64,000 nt of DNA from positions 1,183,001 to 1,247,000 of the forward strand of contig JAMYGW020000006.1 of NCBI GenBank assembly GCA_025617375.2, read 5' to 3'. The position numbers were made by a program, and so were the translations under genes. The stretch is from Acarospora socialis. Taxonomy: Eukaryota > Ascomycota > Lecanoromycetes > Acarosporales > Acarosporaceae. Below, one piece after another: positions 1 to 10,570 of the stretch; the first letter of the stretch is position 1, and every line of letters starts with the position of its first letter. The notes under the pieces are model-generated. The model was given only the letters and a program-made list of their open reading frames with translations, searched no databases and had not been told where the DNA came from.

Positions 1-561
1 CGAACCCCAGCAACCCAACAGAAACGCCCCGTCTTCTTCCTGCTTTCTGAGATCAAAGCAGCGCTACTGGCAAATTAGGCAGCTTGGCTACAGCAAGTCC
101 CTACCTGGCTGGGATACGGTCCGGACACAATATAACATGAGCTGTGAATTTTTTAAAACGCCGCAACCGGAAAAAGAAACCAAATGAAGATGGAGATGCG
201 AGATTGATGAAGAGGAGAGAGAGAGGAGACGAGAGGAGGGGATGAAGGGTAGGGAAAGTATCAGGGAGCTCAGTGACTTGGGAAATCCGGGCCGCCAGCG
301 TGGTGTGGTCATGTGGTGGAGGGCATGGGATAAACTGTTGTCGGAGACGTGGACAAGGCGTTGATTGTCAGAACCGGGTGAGAAAGGAAGCAAGAGCATA
401 TATTATTGATCGTAACTAGCATCGCTCGCCGAAAGAGCAGACCTGTCGATTATGACTCCACAGCCCGGAATCCGAGGAGAAGAAGAATCCTCTGCCCTCC
501 CCGTTCCCAATTAAAACATCATCCCCATCTCCCCCACATCCAACCCCTCGCACCCCTCCAA
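1..561. other. Intergenic, no gene seen
   Basis: No supported gene. Around 195-250 the plus strand is a GA-rich run. The short open frames here have no recognisable domain and biased, low-complexity translations. The left end may be the 3' flank of a gene outside the window. Confidence 0.5.
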
Positions 562-1145
562 CTAAATCCCCCTGACAACCATCGTCCTCTCCGAATTCAA
601 CCGATCCGCATTCCGCTCCCGGCTCTCCTTCTTGCAGTCCTCGAGCCCGCTGCACCGATGATCCTCCAGCATCCGATGCTTGCCGCAGAAATGGCCCTGG
701 CAGAAGCCGCAGTCGCCCACGATGCGCTGCGCCGCGTCCTTGCAGTCCTTGAAGTTGCACCGTATCTTCTTGGGCGGCATGCCGCCGCGCACGGGGAGGG
801 TGAGGTGTAGCGTGGCTTCGCGCGGGATCGAGAGCGTGAGGAGGGTCGACGAGGGCGTCGCGGGGAGGTGTTTGCCGGCGTGGGCGAGGCGCAGGTCGCG
901 CGGTGGGATGGAGGTGCGGAGGGAGAGGAGCTGGGCGAGGGTGGAGATCGTGGTGGTGGCGGGGATGGTGAGTGGTATTGCTGCGGTGGGGCGGTTAGTG
1001 GTGGGTGAGGGAGGTGGCGAGCGGGAGGTAGGGGGGGGGCTTGCTTACTTTCGCCCGAGAGCAGCTTGACGAAGATTTGCATGGTTTCTTCGGGTTCGGA
1101 GGAGGCGCGAGGGGATGTGGAGGAGGTGGGACTTGAGGGATGCAT
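562..1145 (-). CDS. Ubiquitin-like / AN1-type zinc finger protein
   Basis: Two exons, 1145-1049 and 980-562, with a 68-nt GT-AG intron (1048-981). A ubiquitin-like domain starts at an internal Met (ATG 1082-1080, MQIFVKLLSGE) and ends in VRGG. An AN1 zinc finger follows at once, with the full Cys/His ladder (RCNFKDC, CGFC, HFCGKH, HRC). From the internal Met the protein is 150 aa; from the upstream in-frame ATG at 1145 it has 21 more Ser/Pro-rich residues, and I cannot tell which is used. AN1 proteins of this kind (animal ZFAND4 has the same ubiquitin-AN1 order) act in ubiquitin/proteasome and stress handling; that role is inferred from the family. The first exon is only 11 codons from the internal Met, but the splice restores a continuous ubiquitin fold, so the model is strong. 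Confidence 0.88.
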
Positions 1146-2213
1146 GGTGGGCGAGTCGAGAGGGTGGGACGGGTGTGAGGTAGCTGCTGTGGGCGACGGG
1201 AAGGTCGAGTATGAGTCGTAGCGTCCGAGAGGGAGCTGGAGGATGGATATATGGTTCGAGATAGGAAGTTTGGAGAAATGGTATAGAATGACTTAAGATA
1301 GGTGCTGGCTTGTTATGTTTGTTTCGCGGTTGGGGTGGTGGTGTGAAGTGTTGAAGAGTTGAGGAAGTCAGAAGAGCAGAGAGGCGAAGAGTGGTAAGGT
1401 GGTCATGGACAGCTCACCGCACCTGTCCAAGTTAGGGTAAGTCACTACCTTAAGGTGCCTGCGGTACGGAGTAAGGTACTACGGTAACGTTAACGTCAGC
1501 AGCTTTGTTACCAAAATGAAGTTTATTTCGGCACCGCCACCGATGGCTGGAACCTTTCGCTTCCATCGACTTCTCCGTCACTCATCCGGCCCCTTGCAGA
1601 TTGCTTCCGAGCCGGCGCATACTTTATTAATCGAGATGATGCATCATATCCATGCGCTGTGAATTGGAGATCGAGTCAGACAGCGCAACGTACTGAGGCT
1701 TCTGCATATGTATCTATCGACGAATTGACTCTAGTAGATGGCTCTATAACTGGCCTTCTATGTCTATGCAAATAAGTTCGGAATTTAGGACGGAAGCAGC
1801 GGAAGCAGGACAAAGATCTGTCCGCGGAAAAGAAAAAGGTCTTGGAGAGGGCGGTGAGCAACCGCGTCTGGCGAAGCGGAAAATGGTAGCCCACGCGACT
1901 GAAGGGAAACACGACACTGTTGGGTTAGATGGTTGAGAGTCTTCTTGTGACTGTTGGTATAGGTTGGGGCGGGTATCTGAAGTCAGGAAGGTGCTTGTCT
2001 GGTCAACAGAGACCTTAATAGTCCGATATATCATCCAGAGTCACTGGTGTGTAGCATATGAGGAACGAGTCCACACTCGCGATCAGATTACACCATTCGT
2101 AGTGCTGAACTATGACAAGACTCGATTCATGTTGTGAACGCCGTAGCTATTCCCAGCCCACAGAGGCTCCAGCACTGATACCTCTAACTGCCCAATCCCC
2201 TGCTACAGAAGAT
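1146..2213. other. Intergenic, about 1.1 kb
   Basis: No gene recognised. It should hold the promoter of the ubiquitin-like/AN1 gene and the 3' flank of the 2EXR gene. One copy of the 10-mer GTACGGAGTA lies at 1464-1473 (see findings). Confidence 0.5.
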
Positions 2214-3104
2214 CTATTGAAGGAATCGGCACGTCGAACACGATCCACTATCGCCAACTAATGCCTCTCCATCACCAGACTCCATCATATCCCAAATCAA
2301 CTTGGCAACGAAGAGCTCATCCCAGCCCATGCCGACGCCTGCGATCCATACATTCGGCACCTCTCTCAACGCCCGCAACGGCTCCAATGCCACCCTCACG
2401 TCTGCACGTGTTGGAACCTCCTTGCCCATGTCGAGAGACTCGAACCCCACGAACAGTTCACGAAGTGCTGTGCCGGGTATGAAAGCATCGACTGCTGTCT
2501 TCAGTGACGCGGCCACCCAGTCCGGGTGGAAATCCCAGGGTCCAGTCCTGTACCGCCGTGAACAGCAGCTGAACATGATGTCGATCTCGAGGTAGCGGAT
2601 GCGCGAGAAGACGTGAGGGTAGATGAAGCCGGTTAGGAGAGTACTACTTGTTGTGGAGTCACCCTTCTTCTGCGTGTCTCCCGACTGAGAATCCACAGCC
2701 CACTTTACAACCGGGTCTTCTGCCTCATCCACGCGGAAGAAGTCTTGCTGATAATCGAGTAGAGCCACGAAACGGTTCTCTCCGTAGAAGATCGCCGCAG
2801 CTTCTTGAGAGATTTGTCGATTGATGTAAAGAATGGAGGTGTGGAACCTGGAAGATTCCCAGGGACGCCTGATAAAGATGAAGTCGTCGGGTAATGTTAA
2901 GAGATATCGATACACTTGGTTCCGAAGCTCTGGAGCCAGTGATAGGAACGAGGCGCCGGAGGTAGGAGGCTCGACCATTCGGGTTGGCGGTATTGTTGGC
3001 TGAGTAGAAAGGCTTGAATGCTCGGGCGGTTCAAGCATGGTGCATTCGGGACCGGGTATTACTTCAATGTGGAGCGGACGATGTGGTAAGTCTTGGACAG
3101 ACAT
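2214..3104 (-). CDS. 2EXR/F-box-like domain protein
   Basis: Single-exon gene of 296 aa starting at ATG 3104 (MSVQDLPHRP); the open frame runs further only through a TTG. The core is the fungal 2EXR pattern: FLSLAPELRNQVYRYLL near residues 53-69, then ILYINRQISQEAAAIFYGEN near residues 92-111, where LPxELRxxIYxxxL and NRQIxxEAxxxFY are the family hallmarks. Such proteins are greatly expanded in Pezizomycotina; some resemble F-box substrate receptors, but no function is established. The N-terminus (1-50) is Pro-rich and likely disordered. No intron or signal peptide is seen. A decayed relative lies at 22790-23572. Confidence 0.78.
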   Translation of the reverse strand: MSVQDLPHRPLHIEVIPGPECTMLEPPEHSSLSTQPTIPPTRMVEPPTSGASFLSLAPELRNQVYRYLLTLPDDFIFIRRPWESSRFHTSILYINRQISQEAAAIFYGENRFVALLDYQQDFFRVDEAEDPVVKWAVDSQSGDTQKKGDSTTSSTLLTGFIYPHVFSRIRYLEIDIMFSCCSRRYRTGPWDFHPDWVAASLKTAVDAFIPGTALRELFVGFESLDMGKEVPTRADVRVALEPLRALREVPNVWIAGVGMGWDELFVAKLIWDMMESGDGEALVGDSGSCSTCRFLQ

Positions 3105-3720
3105 GATGAAGAATAAAGAGCCCAAACAGTTGCAGCTTGAGGACGCAAGGGAGTAAAGCTGATGACGTTGAGTTCAAAAGGTCGTCAAAGGCTGACCTCG
3201 CTCGTTAGGTACTTGAGGTTGGTGTAACGCGGTGTTAGAACCGGTACTTGTTGGCCATCCTGGCATTCACTCCCGTTATAGAGCATTGTTGGAGTGAATG
3301 GCATGCTACCTGAACCCATTCTCGCAACTGCAGCACGGCTTGATCCAAGAGGCGTTTTGAGAACTCAGTTGTGCCGAAACAATTCTACCTATATTATGTC
3401 TGTCTCTTGACTAGCCCTATCGTTCCTTTGAACATCTCTCTTTCGTACGCGCCGTTTTAGGCTGTTAAGGGTCAGTGGATCTCCATCGTTCGCTTCCAGA
3501 TGTAGCTCCCTATGTCACTGCAGTAACCCTCGCCTTCCTGAACCGACATATCTATGACTCGTCTTTGGACTAGGTATCGCTGCGGCCATAAAGAAGCCGA
3601 GGTTGCGCAGGATGTCCTCTCCAATGCATAGGCAGAGTCGGACATCGCCCACCACATGGGGTACCTTAAGAGAGTAGCAACAAACATTCCTAACCACAAC
3701 TCGAAGACCTCTTGCACTTC
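3105..3720. other. Intergenic, nothing seen
   Basis: Between the 2EXR start and the GPI11 stop. Open frames here (for example on the minus strand at 3472-3724) show no known domain and no splice-supported extension. Confidence 0.5.
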
Positions 3721-4598
3721 TCACTCATCAAATTCAATCCTCTTTCCCTTGAGCACATAGCCACCTGCAAATTTACCCACCACATAGCCAATATACGCAC
3801 CTGTGACTATGGTAATGGGCCACTTCTGCCAGTCGCGATCCCTAACAAGCTATTGTCAACCTCACCGCTCGTTCCGATTAAAACCCACATCAGCGATGAG
3901 GAACGGCGCCTTACCAATCCAGCGGTATCGGCACTGCGCCAAACCACGCACCCAGCAGCGTCCCAACCGTTTCCCCAAACACGTCGTCGAACGGCAAATA
4001 CAACGATGCAGCCTCCTTCCATCTAGCAACATCAACACCATGTACATACACGAGCGGCGAGATCGCCAGGAGGGACATATGGGCAGCGCAGAGGAACGTG
4101 TGCGGGAGATGGGTCGTCAATGGCGCGCCGAAGAGAATGAGGAAGATCGTGAGGAAGGGCGCGCCGAGGATGATGGCGAGCAGAAGAGATAGAGCAGCTG
4201 GCTGATGGCAGAAGTCAGACCGAGTCATAATTAGGAACACCTGTGTACTGTATACATACTACAAGCTTGTTGCTCAGGCCATTGTCCACTCTGGAAGCTG
4301 CAGGTTTCTTCCGCTGCCCCTGCTTTGGTGATTTGGTGGGAGTAGATTGCTTTGCCGCCCCTTTGGCCGCAGGGAGACACGTCACGGCATAGCTGATTTG
4401 TAGCACACTCAATGGTAAAAGCGACGTAAGAAGTGTCGAGACCGGATCGGCTACAAGAGCGTTGAAACGTAGGTAGTACACCCCTAGGAGCAGGAATGGA
4501 TGTATATGGGTGTACAAGCGCGCCGCGTCCGTGGGCAGGATATCAATTGGTAAAGATGTGGACTGAAGCTTGTGAGGCTTCGGTTCTGTTGGAGTCAT
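3721..4598 (-). CDS. GPI11: GPI ethanolamine phosphate transferase subunit GPI11 (PIG-F)
   Basis: Three exons, 4598-4260, 4201-3915 and 3841-3721 (339, 287 and 121 nt), giving 248 aa. PIG-F/Gpi11 is the ER membrane partner of the GPI7 and GPI13 transferases that add ethanolamine phosphate to GPI anchors. Diagnostic stretches are [26 protein letters not shown] and [15 protein letters not shown], then after the second intron [20 protein letters not shown] and a basic tail ending KGKRIEFDE. At least five hydrophobic segments fit the multi-pass topology. The second splice joins the codons of PLD-W-DRDW exactly as in the family. The first junction (LSNKLV/PAALS) falls in a variable Lys/Pro-rich linker and is less certain. 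Confidence 0.92.
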
Positions 4599-5277
4599 AG
4601 TTGCTTGATTTTGGAAGCTCTGCCTGGTTCAGCCCTTTTGATCTCCATAACGGCAGATGCCGGCGTAGAGCCGCCAAAGCCCCTTTTTAAAGATTCTTCT
4701 ACTATACGGGGTCTGCCATATAAATTTTATACAGAAAGCGCTACGTACGGCTTTAAGTGGTCAACTGAGACACTCAAAGTCTTCACCCGGAATGCGGACT
4801 TCCACCCAAACGTGCGGTGTATGGGGTCTGAATAGAGCAAAATCCAAACGGTATTACCCTCAAACTTAGAAAATCATAGACTAAGTCACAAGGCCAGGTA
4901 CAGACACACATGAAGAGCATAATTTCAACAGGGACGTTTTGTTGTATCTTCCATATACCTTACGAGTCGAGCTGACTGGACCGATATGGCTGCACTAGTC
5001 CCGTCACCGTCGCGAGACTGCTTCCAGGCCTAAGGTCCCCTTAGCACAGCATTGCGGATATATACCTGCAGTACAAGCAGCGACCACATTGCAAGGGAAA
5101 GTAAACCGTATGTCATCTTGAATCGTGCTTGGGATGGCCCTAGCTCTGGCCATGAGGTACTCGTAGATTGTTCTTTTGATATAGTTAGTAAGGAGGTGTG
5201 GGTCTCCATATCTGAGCGTCAGGCAACTTCCAGCTAAAGGTGCACAAGAGTATATGTAATATCTCTCGATGTCATCC
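4599..5277. other. Intergenic, promoter of GPI11 and 3' flank of translin
   Basis: No supported gene; small open frames on both strands have no recognisable features. Confidence 0.5.
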
Positions 5278-6391
5278 CTATGAAGCATCGCCCCGCGGAA
5301 TCAGATTCCTCAGTGAAAGATCGTATACCACGTCTTCGATTTTCTTGACCTAAGCTTCGTTAGTACCGGCTATGGAAGCTTAGAACCTCGACAACCCGCT
5401 ACGGATACTTACGTTGTACTTGATGCTATCGCTTCGCCGTCGGAGCGAATCGTTCTTCAAGTTCAAGATCTGGAAACCCGCGTGAAGATCCTTGACGAAC
5501 TGGCTGATCTGCAGCGGTCGGTGGTAATCACCCAAGGTGACGGAATTGACTGCCAGACGCGCCTGTACACCGGTAAGCTCGTATTCGACATCCCTCTGTA
5601 GCTGATGTGCGTACCAGTTCTTCAATGAGCGAAATCAGTGACTGGAGGTATTCCTCGATAGTCAAGTGAAAGGCATCACTATCTTTGAGATTGACTGGCA
5701 CTGTAAGGACGTCAAGCAGTCAGGAGAGGTTCGGTTGATATCTCCCTCAAAGGGCCTGATACCGTTTAAGGTCTGCCCAACTTCCTCAATCGTCAAGAGC
5801 CGCCCCGGCTGTTGGACTTCACCCTCAGCTGTAAACCCGCCGAGCCATCCGCAGAGAACAACCGCAAAACACTATCGTTAGTTAGCAACGCTCCTTCCAT
5901 AGTTGTATATCATGTTCCATGCCGCATTTTGGATGTCCCTTGTCCACATGCTGTTGTACTTGTAATACGGATACTTCGACGCTACCATCGCAAGCTTTGC
6001 GATGCTCTCCACCTGTGCTGATATTGACCCCTCCGCATCCTGGACTGTGTCATGCACTACGTAGCCCAGTTAATCACGTGAAATCCGATTTGAAGGGGAG
6101 CAGACCAACGTCGGGCTGATGGTGTCGAATGAGCTCTTGAAAGGATAGACTGAGTAGCTCTGCCTTGGTCGATTCAGCAACTGCCTCAACATAGAAAGAG
6201 AGCTTCGTACCCTGTCTTTCAAGTGTCTGAAGGATGGATTTGAGTTCCTTTGTGTAGATATTAGCTTGGATGTCGTTCAAAGCGCATCCATGAATGCCTA
6301 CCTCTCGGACCTGGGCATCCTCATCAATCTTTGCCTGTAGGTGCTCAAAGATGACGGGATTGACCATACCGAAAGATGCTGATTCTGCCAT
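5278..6391 (-). CDS. Translin family protein
   Basis: Eight exons in 1.1 kb: 6391-6302, 6247-6211, 6163-6110, 6056-5923, 5871-5763, 5700-5615, 5562-5413 and 5349-5278, giving 243 aa, close to human translin (228 aa). Translin forms ring-shaped single-strand DNA/RNA-binding oligomers and, with TRAX, an endoribonuclease active in RNAi. Recognised parts are the N-terminal VNPVIFEHLQAKIDEDAQVR, then ELKSILQTLERQ, RATQSILSRAHSTP, YPYYKYNSMWTRDIQNA, CGWLGGF, RLLTIEEVGQTLNVPVNLKD and SVTLGDYHRPLQISQFVKDL. All introns are about 45-65 nt. Intron 4 must start with GC, not GT (5922-5921), to keep the frame. The third exon is the least conserved. An Argonaute lies in the same window but is not adjacent. 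Confidence 0.88.
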
Positions 6392-6730
6392 GTCTGAAGC
6401 TTACGAGTTCAATATACGTTTGAGACTGTATACGGAGACGATGGTGTTCTCAACATGTGGATTAAAGATCTCTAACACAGATAACTCAAGAACAACTGAT
6501 AGCTCCTCGATATTCGTTGACTACAATTCTCGCAAGTCAGATGCCTGGAAGAGGGCCTAAGAATCATATAAGGGAACCAGCCAGGAATCTCGTCGACGGA
6601 GCTCTGGGTGAGGTCAGATCGTAAGGGTTCTATAACTACGACAGCTTACGAGCAACTCTATCCTTACGGAGCGAAAGCGATTCATCTTCTTCTTCAGACT
6701 CCTGGACAAGCCAAAAGCGACGATGAAAAA
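6392..6730. other. Intergenic between translin and U2 3' end
   Basis: No gene seen. It holds the translin promoter and the 3' flank of the U2 snRNA gene. Confidence 0.5.
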
Positions 6731-6924
6731 GTGTTCGCGTCACTTGGAGGTAGTGTAATACCAAGGACACGGTGCGGAGGGTCATGCGCAAGCACAGAGG
6801 ACCACCCCGCCAGGTACAAAAATAAGTATAATCAATGTTTGTTTCCTTAGAAACATTTCAGAGATTAAACTGAAAAGAACAGATACTACACTTGATCTAA
6901 GCCAAAAGGCACTGTCGAAGCCAT
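6731..6924 (-). ncRNA. U2 spliceosomal snRNA
   Basis: Read on the minus strand this is a U2 snRNA of about 194 nt. It has GGCTTAGATCAAGTG, then the branch-site-pairing GTAGTA (complement of 6884-6889) and ATCTGTTCTTTTCAG. Stem IIa follows (TTTCAG...CTGAAA), then the Sm site ATTTTTG (complement of 6817-6823). Two 3' stem-loops follow, the last being CCTTGG-TATTACACTA-CCTCCAAG at about 6766-6743, equivalent to the U2 B''/A'-binding loop of human U2. U2 pairs with the intron branch point in every spliceosome. The 3' end is estimated. The 5' end is odd: a second CTCGGCCTTTTG lies just upstream of the expected start (see findings). It is divergent from RPL22 with 300 nt between. Confidence 0.88.
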
Positions 6925-7224
6925 TAGCAAAAGGCCGAGTTGTGAACGTTGGGGTGCGGTGTGCGACTTACAAGAGAGCTAAAGAAGAAAAGAAAATTTT
7001 GGGGGAGAGACCGAGACTATATACCCGAGCATGGCCGGGTAAGCAAAGGTGAGCGTTCGCGTATTTTCGCCAACAATGCGCGCTAGAATTCCGAAAGTGC
7101 GGCCGCTACCTAGCGAGCCCTTGCCCCAGTGAGTGAAAATCATCGCCCACCAACTTCATCGAGGTTTATCGACAACGACACAGGCGCAGGATACACACTT
7201 CTTTGCGACCGAATCAACACAACA
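6925..7224. promoter_or_regulatory. Shared U2 / RPL22 upstream region
   Basis: A 300-nt divergent spacer upstream of both U2 (minus) and RPL22 (plus). It must hold both promoters; I could not assign a TATA box or snRNA element with confidence. Confidence 0.4.
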
Positions 7225-7833
7225 ATGGCACCCGCAACAGTATGTACATCATCACACCGCTTTGCTGTTCGCCCGGCCCGTTGCTGGGAACAAGGCTCGA
7301 GAACAGTAGGCTAAGTGTAATTTGTACCGTATAGAAGACCACTCGCGCTTCCACCAAGGGGAAGCAGCAGAAGATAACCAAAAAGGTAAAACCGTTCCTC
7401 CCAAGACTGCTGCTTCGGTATCTAACCGTACCTCTCCATAGTTCATCATCAATGCCTCCCAGCCAGCCGGTGACAAAATCTTCGATGTCTCCGCCTTCGA
7501 GAAGTTCCTCCACGACAAGATCAAGGTTGACGGACGGGTCGGGAACCTCGGCGATATTGTGCAGATCTCCCAGCAGGGAGATGGAAAGATAGAGGTCATT
7601 GCGCACACCCAGTTCTCGGGACGATACCTCAAGTACTTGTGAGTGGGCCTCGATTGCTAGAGGGTTCTTGTGGCGGAGGAGAGCGCTGATCACCGTGAGA
7701 CGGCAGGACGAAGAAATTCCTCAAGAAGCAGCAGCTCCGCGATTGGTTGCGGGTGGTGTCGACGTCGAAGGGTGTCTACGAACTACGTTTCTTCAACGTC
7801 GTCAACGATGATGCGGAAGATGATGATGAATAG
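7225..7833 (+). CDS. RPL22: 60S ribosomal protein L22 (eL22)
   Basis: Four exons, 7225-7239, 7359-7385, 7442-7638 and 7707-7833 (15, 27, 197 and 127 nt), giving 121 aa. The first exon is only MAPAT, a typical ribosomal-protein arrangement. The body is classic eL22: [80 protein letters not shown], then an acidic tail (NDDAEDDDE). An alternative acceptor 24 nt upstream of exon 2 would stay in frame and add TTRASTK-like residues; the shorter form fits the family better. It is a structural component of the large cytosolic ribosomal subunit. Confidence 0.95.
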
Positions 7834-8328
7834 AGCATACGGCAGTGCTGAGTTGGCATCTAGCAAGTTCTTGTATCGCGCTATGATACATAGCCACGAG
7901 TTAGAGTGCTGATACAACCAGCTCGTTGTTAGAGACATCTTTCCATGCCACTGACTCGATTTGTGATATTGGAATGTCTGATACTAGCTCTATCCACCGC
8001 CCTAAAGTAGAATATGTATGCAATCTATAAAACACATAGACTTGCCAATCTATTTTTCAACTGCTCGTTACAGCAAGGCTCATCCGAAGAGCCGAAAACC
8101 GTAGAAATAGAGTTATCATGACAGACTCTCTGATAGTAAAGGGTGTACATCGAAATCCTAGGCATAGAAGTGTGAATGTTGATTAGTACATGTTCGGCCT
8201 TTACACTTGAGCGTGATGGCGACGAACCGAGCGCGGCGCGGAGTACACCGATGCAATGGTCCCTACAGAAGCGACCAGACTGTACAGTAAACATAGTCAC
8301 TCCTTCGTATTTGACCGTTCAGACACAG
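7834..8328. other. Convergent 3' intergenic
   Basis: Between the RPL22 and argininosuccinate lyase stops. Nothing recognisable; it should hold both polyadenylation regions. Confidence 0.5.
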
Positions 8329-10021
8329 CTAATGTGCGTTCGTAATATCCTTCAGAATCTTGATCTGCTCTTCGACGGCGGACCTGCTTGTCCCTCCACT
8401 TGCAGACTTCGTCTCCACGGAGCGTTCATAGTTGAACACGTCCAGAACATCCTTACCAAACCTGTCATCCACGCCCTGCAGCTGCTCGACTGTCAATTTG
8501 TCCATTGGTTTTCCTTCCTTCTCTGCTAGTGCGACCACTCGACCGGCGATGTGGTGTGTTTCTCTGAAGGGTAGCCCTGTTCAAGAATTAGAGACGGATT
8601 AAGAACTGGGTATGGAAGAGTAAGACAGTATACCTTTCCGTACTAAGTACTCGGCGAGATCAGTAGCCAGCATATCGGGCGTGAGTGCAGCCAGCATCTT
8701 GTCCGGAAATGTCGTCAATGTCGATAGGACACGAGTTGCTATCAAGAGACTGTCTTTCAGGGTCTTGACATGCTCCAGCATAGGCTCCACGCTCTCTTGC
8801 AAGTCCTTGTTATATGTTGACGGGATGCCTTTGATAGTCATCATCAGGCCTGCCATGTGGCCAAAAACCCTACCACTTTTGCCACGAAGTAGTTCTAGAG
8901 AATCGCCTAACCCGTGGGGTCAGCCAACGTAACCAGCTATCAAGCAGTAAAGGGGAAAGATACTGTTTTTCTTTTGCGGCATCAATGAACTACCGGTAGT
9001 GTATGCGTCTGCTAGTCGAACGAATCCAAACTCCGTAGAGCTGTAAAGGATAAGGTCTTCGCTCCATCTTGATATATGTAGCATTAGAGTCGAACCCCAC
9101 TGCATCGTCTCCAGTATATAGTCTCGATCTGCCACAGCTGCCATGCTGTTGTGGACCAGGCCGTCGAAACCCAACTCCTTTGCCATTGCCAGTCGGTCAA
9201 TGGAGAAAGCATTACCTGCGAGTGCGCCGCAGCCAAGAGGACATTGGTTGACGCGCTTTATGACCTCACGAAGCCGCTCCAGGTCAGCGACGAAGGCCAT
9301 GCCGTAACTGAGTAGCCAATGACTCCAGCGTACAGGCTGGGAAGTAGTCAGCGCTGAACCCTGATATCTTTGTGCGACTTACTTGTGCGCGTTGAAGGTG
9401 TGTATAGCCAGGCATAAGATAGTCAATATCTTGCTCCGCTCGCTCAGCGAGCACTTGGAGCAGCTCAACAAGGTATCTGACTATCTCCCGCAGCTCATCA
9501 CGAAGCCATAGCCGTAAATCCGTGGCGACCTGGTCATTCCGGCTCCGACCCCTATTTGAACCTTCAGCGCACGTCTGCTACAACTTAACCATGACCCTAC
9601 GTACGTGTGGAGCTTTCCTGCGATCTCCGTCCCAATGATCTCTCCCAACCTACGCTCATTGGCGGTGTGGATGTCTTCGTCAGTGCCGGACCTGATCTCA
9701 AATGTATTATTCCGCCATTCCTCAAGAACTTGGTGAAGACCTTTTTCAATCGCCGCGAATTCGTCTTTGGTAAGGATTCCAGTTGCGATATTAGCTCGAG
9801 CGTAGGCGATCGAGCCAGCGATGTCCTGAGCATAAAAGGCACGGTCGAAGTGAATAGATTCATTGTAGGCCATCATCAATGGGTCGAGAGCGCCTGGAGC
9901 AAATATATGTTAGCTCGAAGGCGTTGTATCTATAGCGAGGTGCTGTACCCGTAAACCTGCCACCCCAAAGTTTGCCCGAGGCGCCATTCGCCGATGGCAT
10001 CTGCTGCTGCTGGGAGGCCAT
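8329..10021 (-). CDS. ARG4: Argininosuccinate lyase
   Basis: Six exons, 10021-9949, 9893-9605, 9551-9383, 9336-8964, 8906-8634 and 8576-8329, giving 474 aa. The enzyme cleaves argininosuccinate to arginine and fumarate, the last step of arginine synthesis. The start [13 protein letters not shown] leads into KLWGGRFT. Then come [19 protein letters not shown], the [13 protein letters not shown] substrate loop, [12 protein letters not shown], the fumarase/lyase signature [10 protein letters not shown] and the C-terminal [12 protein letters not shown]. All five introns are 41-69 nt and phases agree. ALAGNAF replaces the more usual AGNPF, a mild difference. The length matches the family. Confidence 0.95.
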
Positions 10022-10570
10022 TGAATACGAGGATTCGCGTTGTTGAGTATGGAGTGTGCTGCTGTTGCAGCTTTTTTTCTTAGCAGTGCCCGTATGAACC
10101 GACGCTCAGGAAATCTCAGTTTCGCACGGGAAAGAGATGTCGAGCGGCGATACGATTTTACTTGAGGGTATATTAGATTCGGCCGTTCAGAGTTCTTTAC
10201 CTGAAGCTTCTAGGTCACACTGTGATCCACAACTACAAGGGTAATCGTGTCAGTGAGTGTCCACAAATTCCTCAGTTCGACCACCACCACGAAAACCCGC
10301 AGATCTGGTAGCGACCGCCGGGCCGAGCCTAGCGCCCACGAGGGCAAATCTTCGACTTTACCACATAAGGTACGTAGGTAGGTACCTCATCTCACCGGGC
10401 AAGATCATCCATTGCATTATCACCTTGTACGGTAAATAACCTACGTTATCATAAGAGACTACTACTGTCAGGATTGCAGATATGTGAAACTTTCTAGTAG
10501 GCAGAAGCCCCGTATTGCTCTTGAATGTACCACTACGTAATATCTGACCCGTCGGAAGATAAAAGCGAGA
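10022..10570. other. Intergenic, ARG4 promoter
   Basis: No gene seen. Around 10370-10390 lies a short GTACGTAGGTAGGTACC block, a palindrome-rich word style common in gaps of this window. Confidence 0.4.

Noticed and set aside
7240-7358. Possible box C/D snoRNA in RPL22 intron 1
   Set aside because: A TGATGATG word occurs only on the opposite strand and no matching D box or terminal stem was found.
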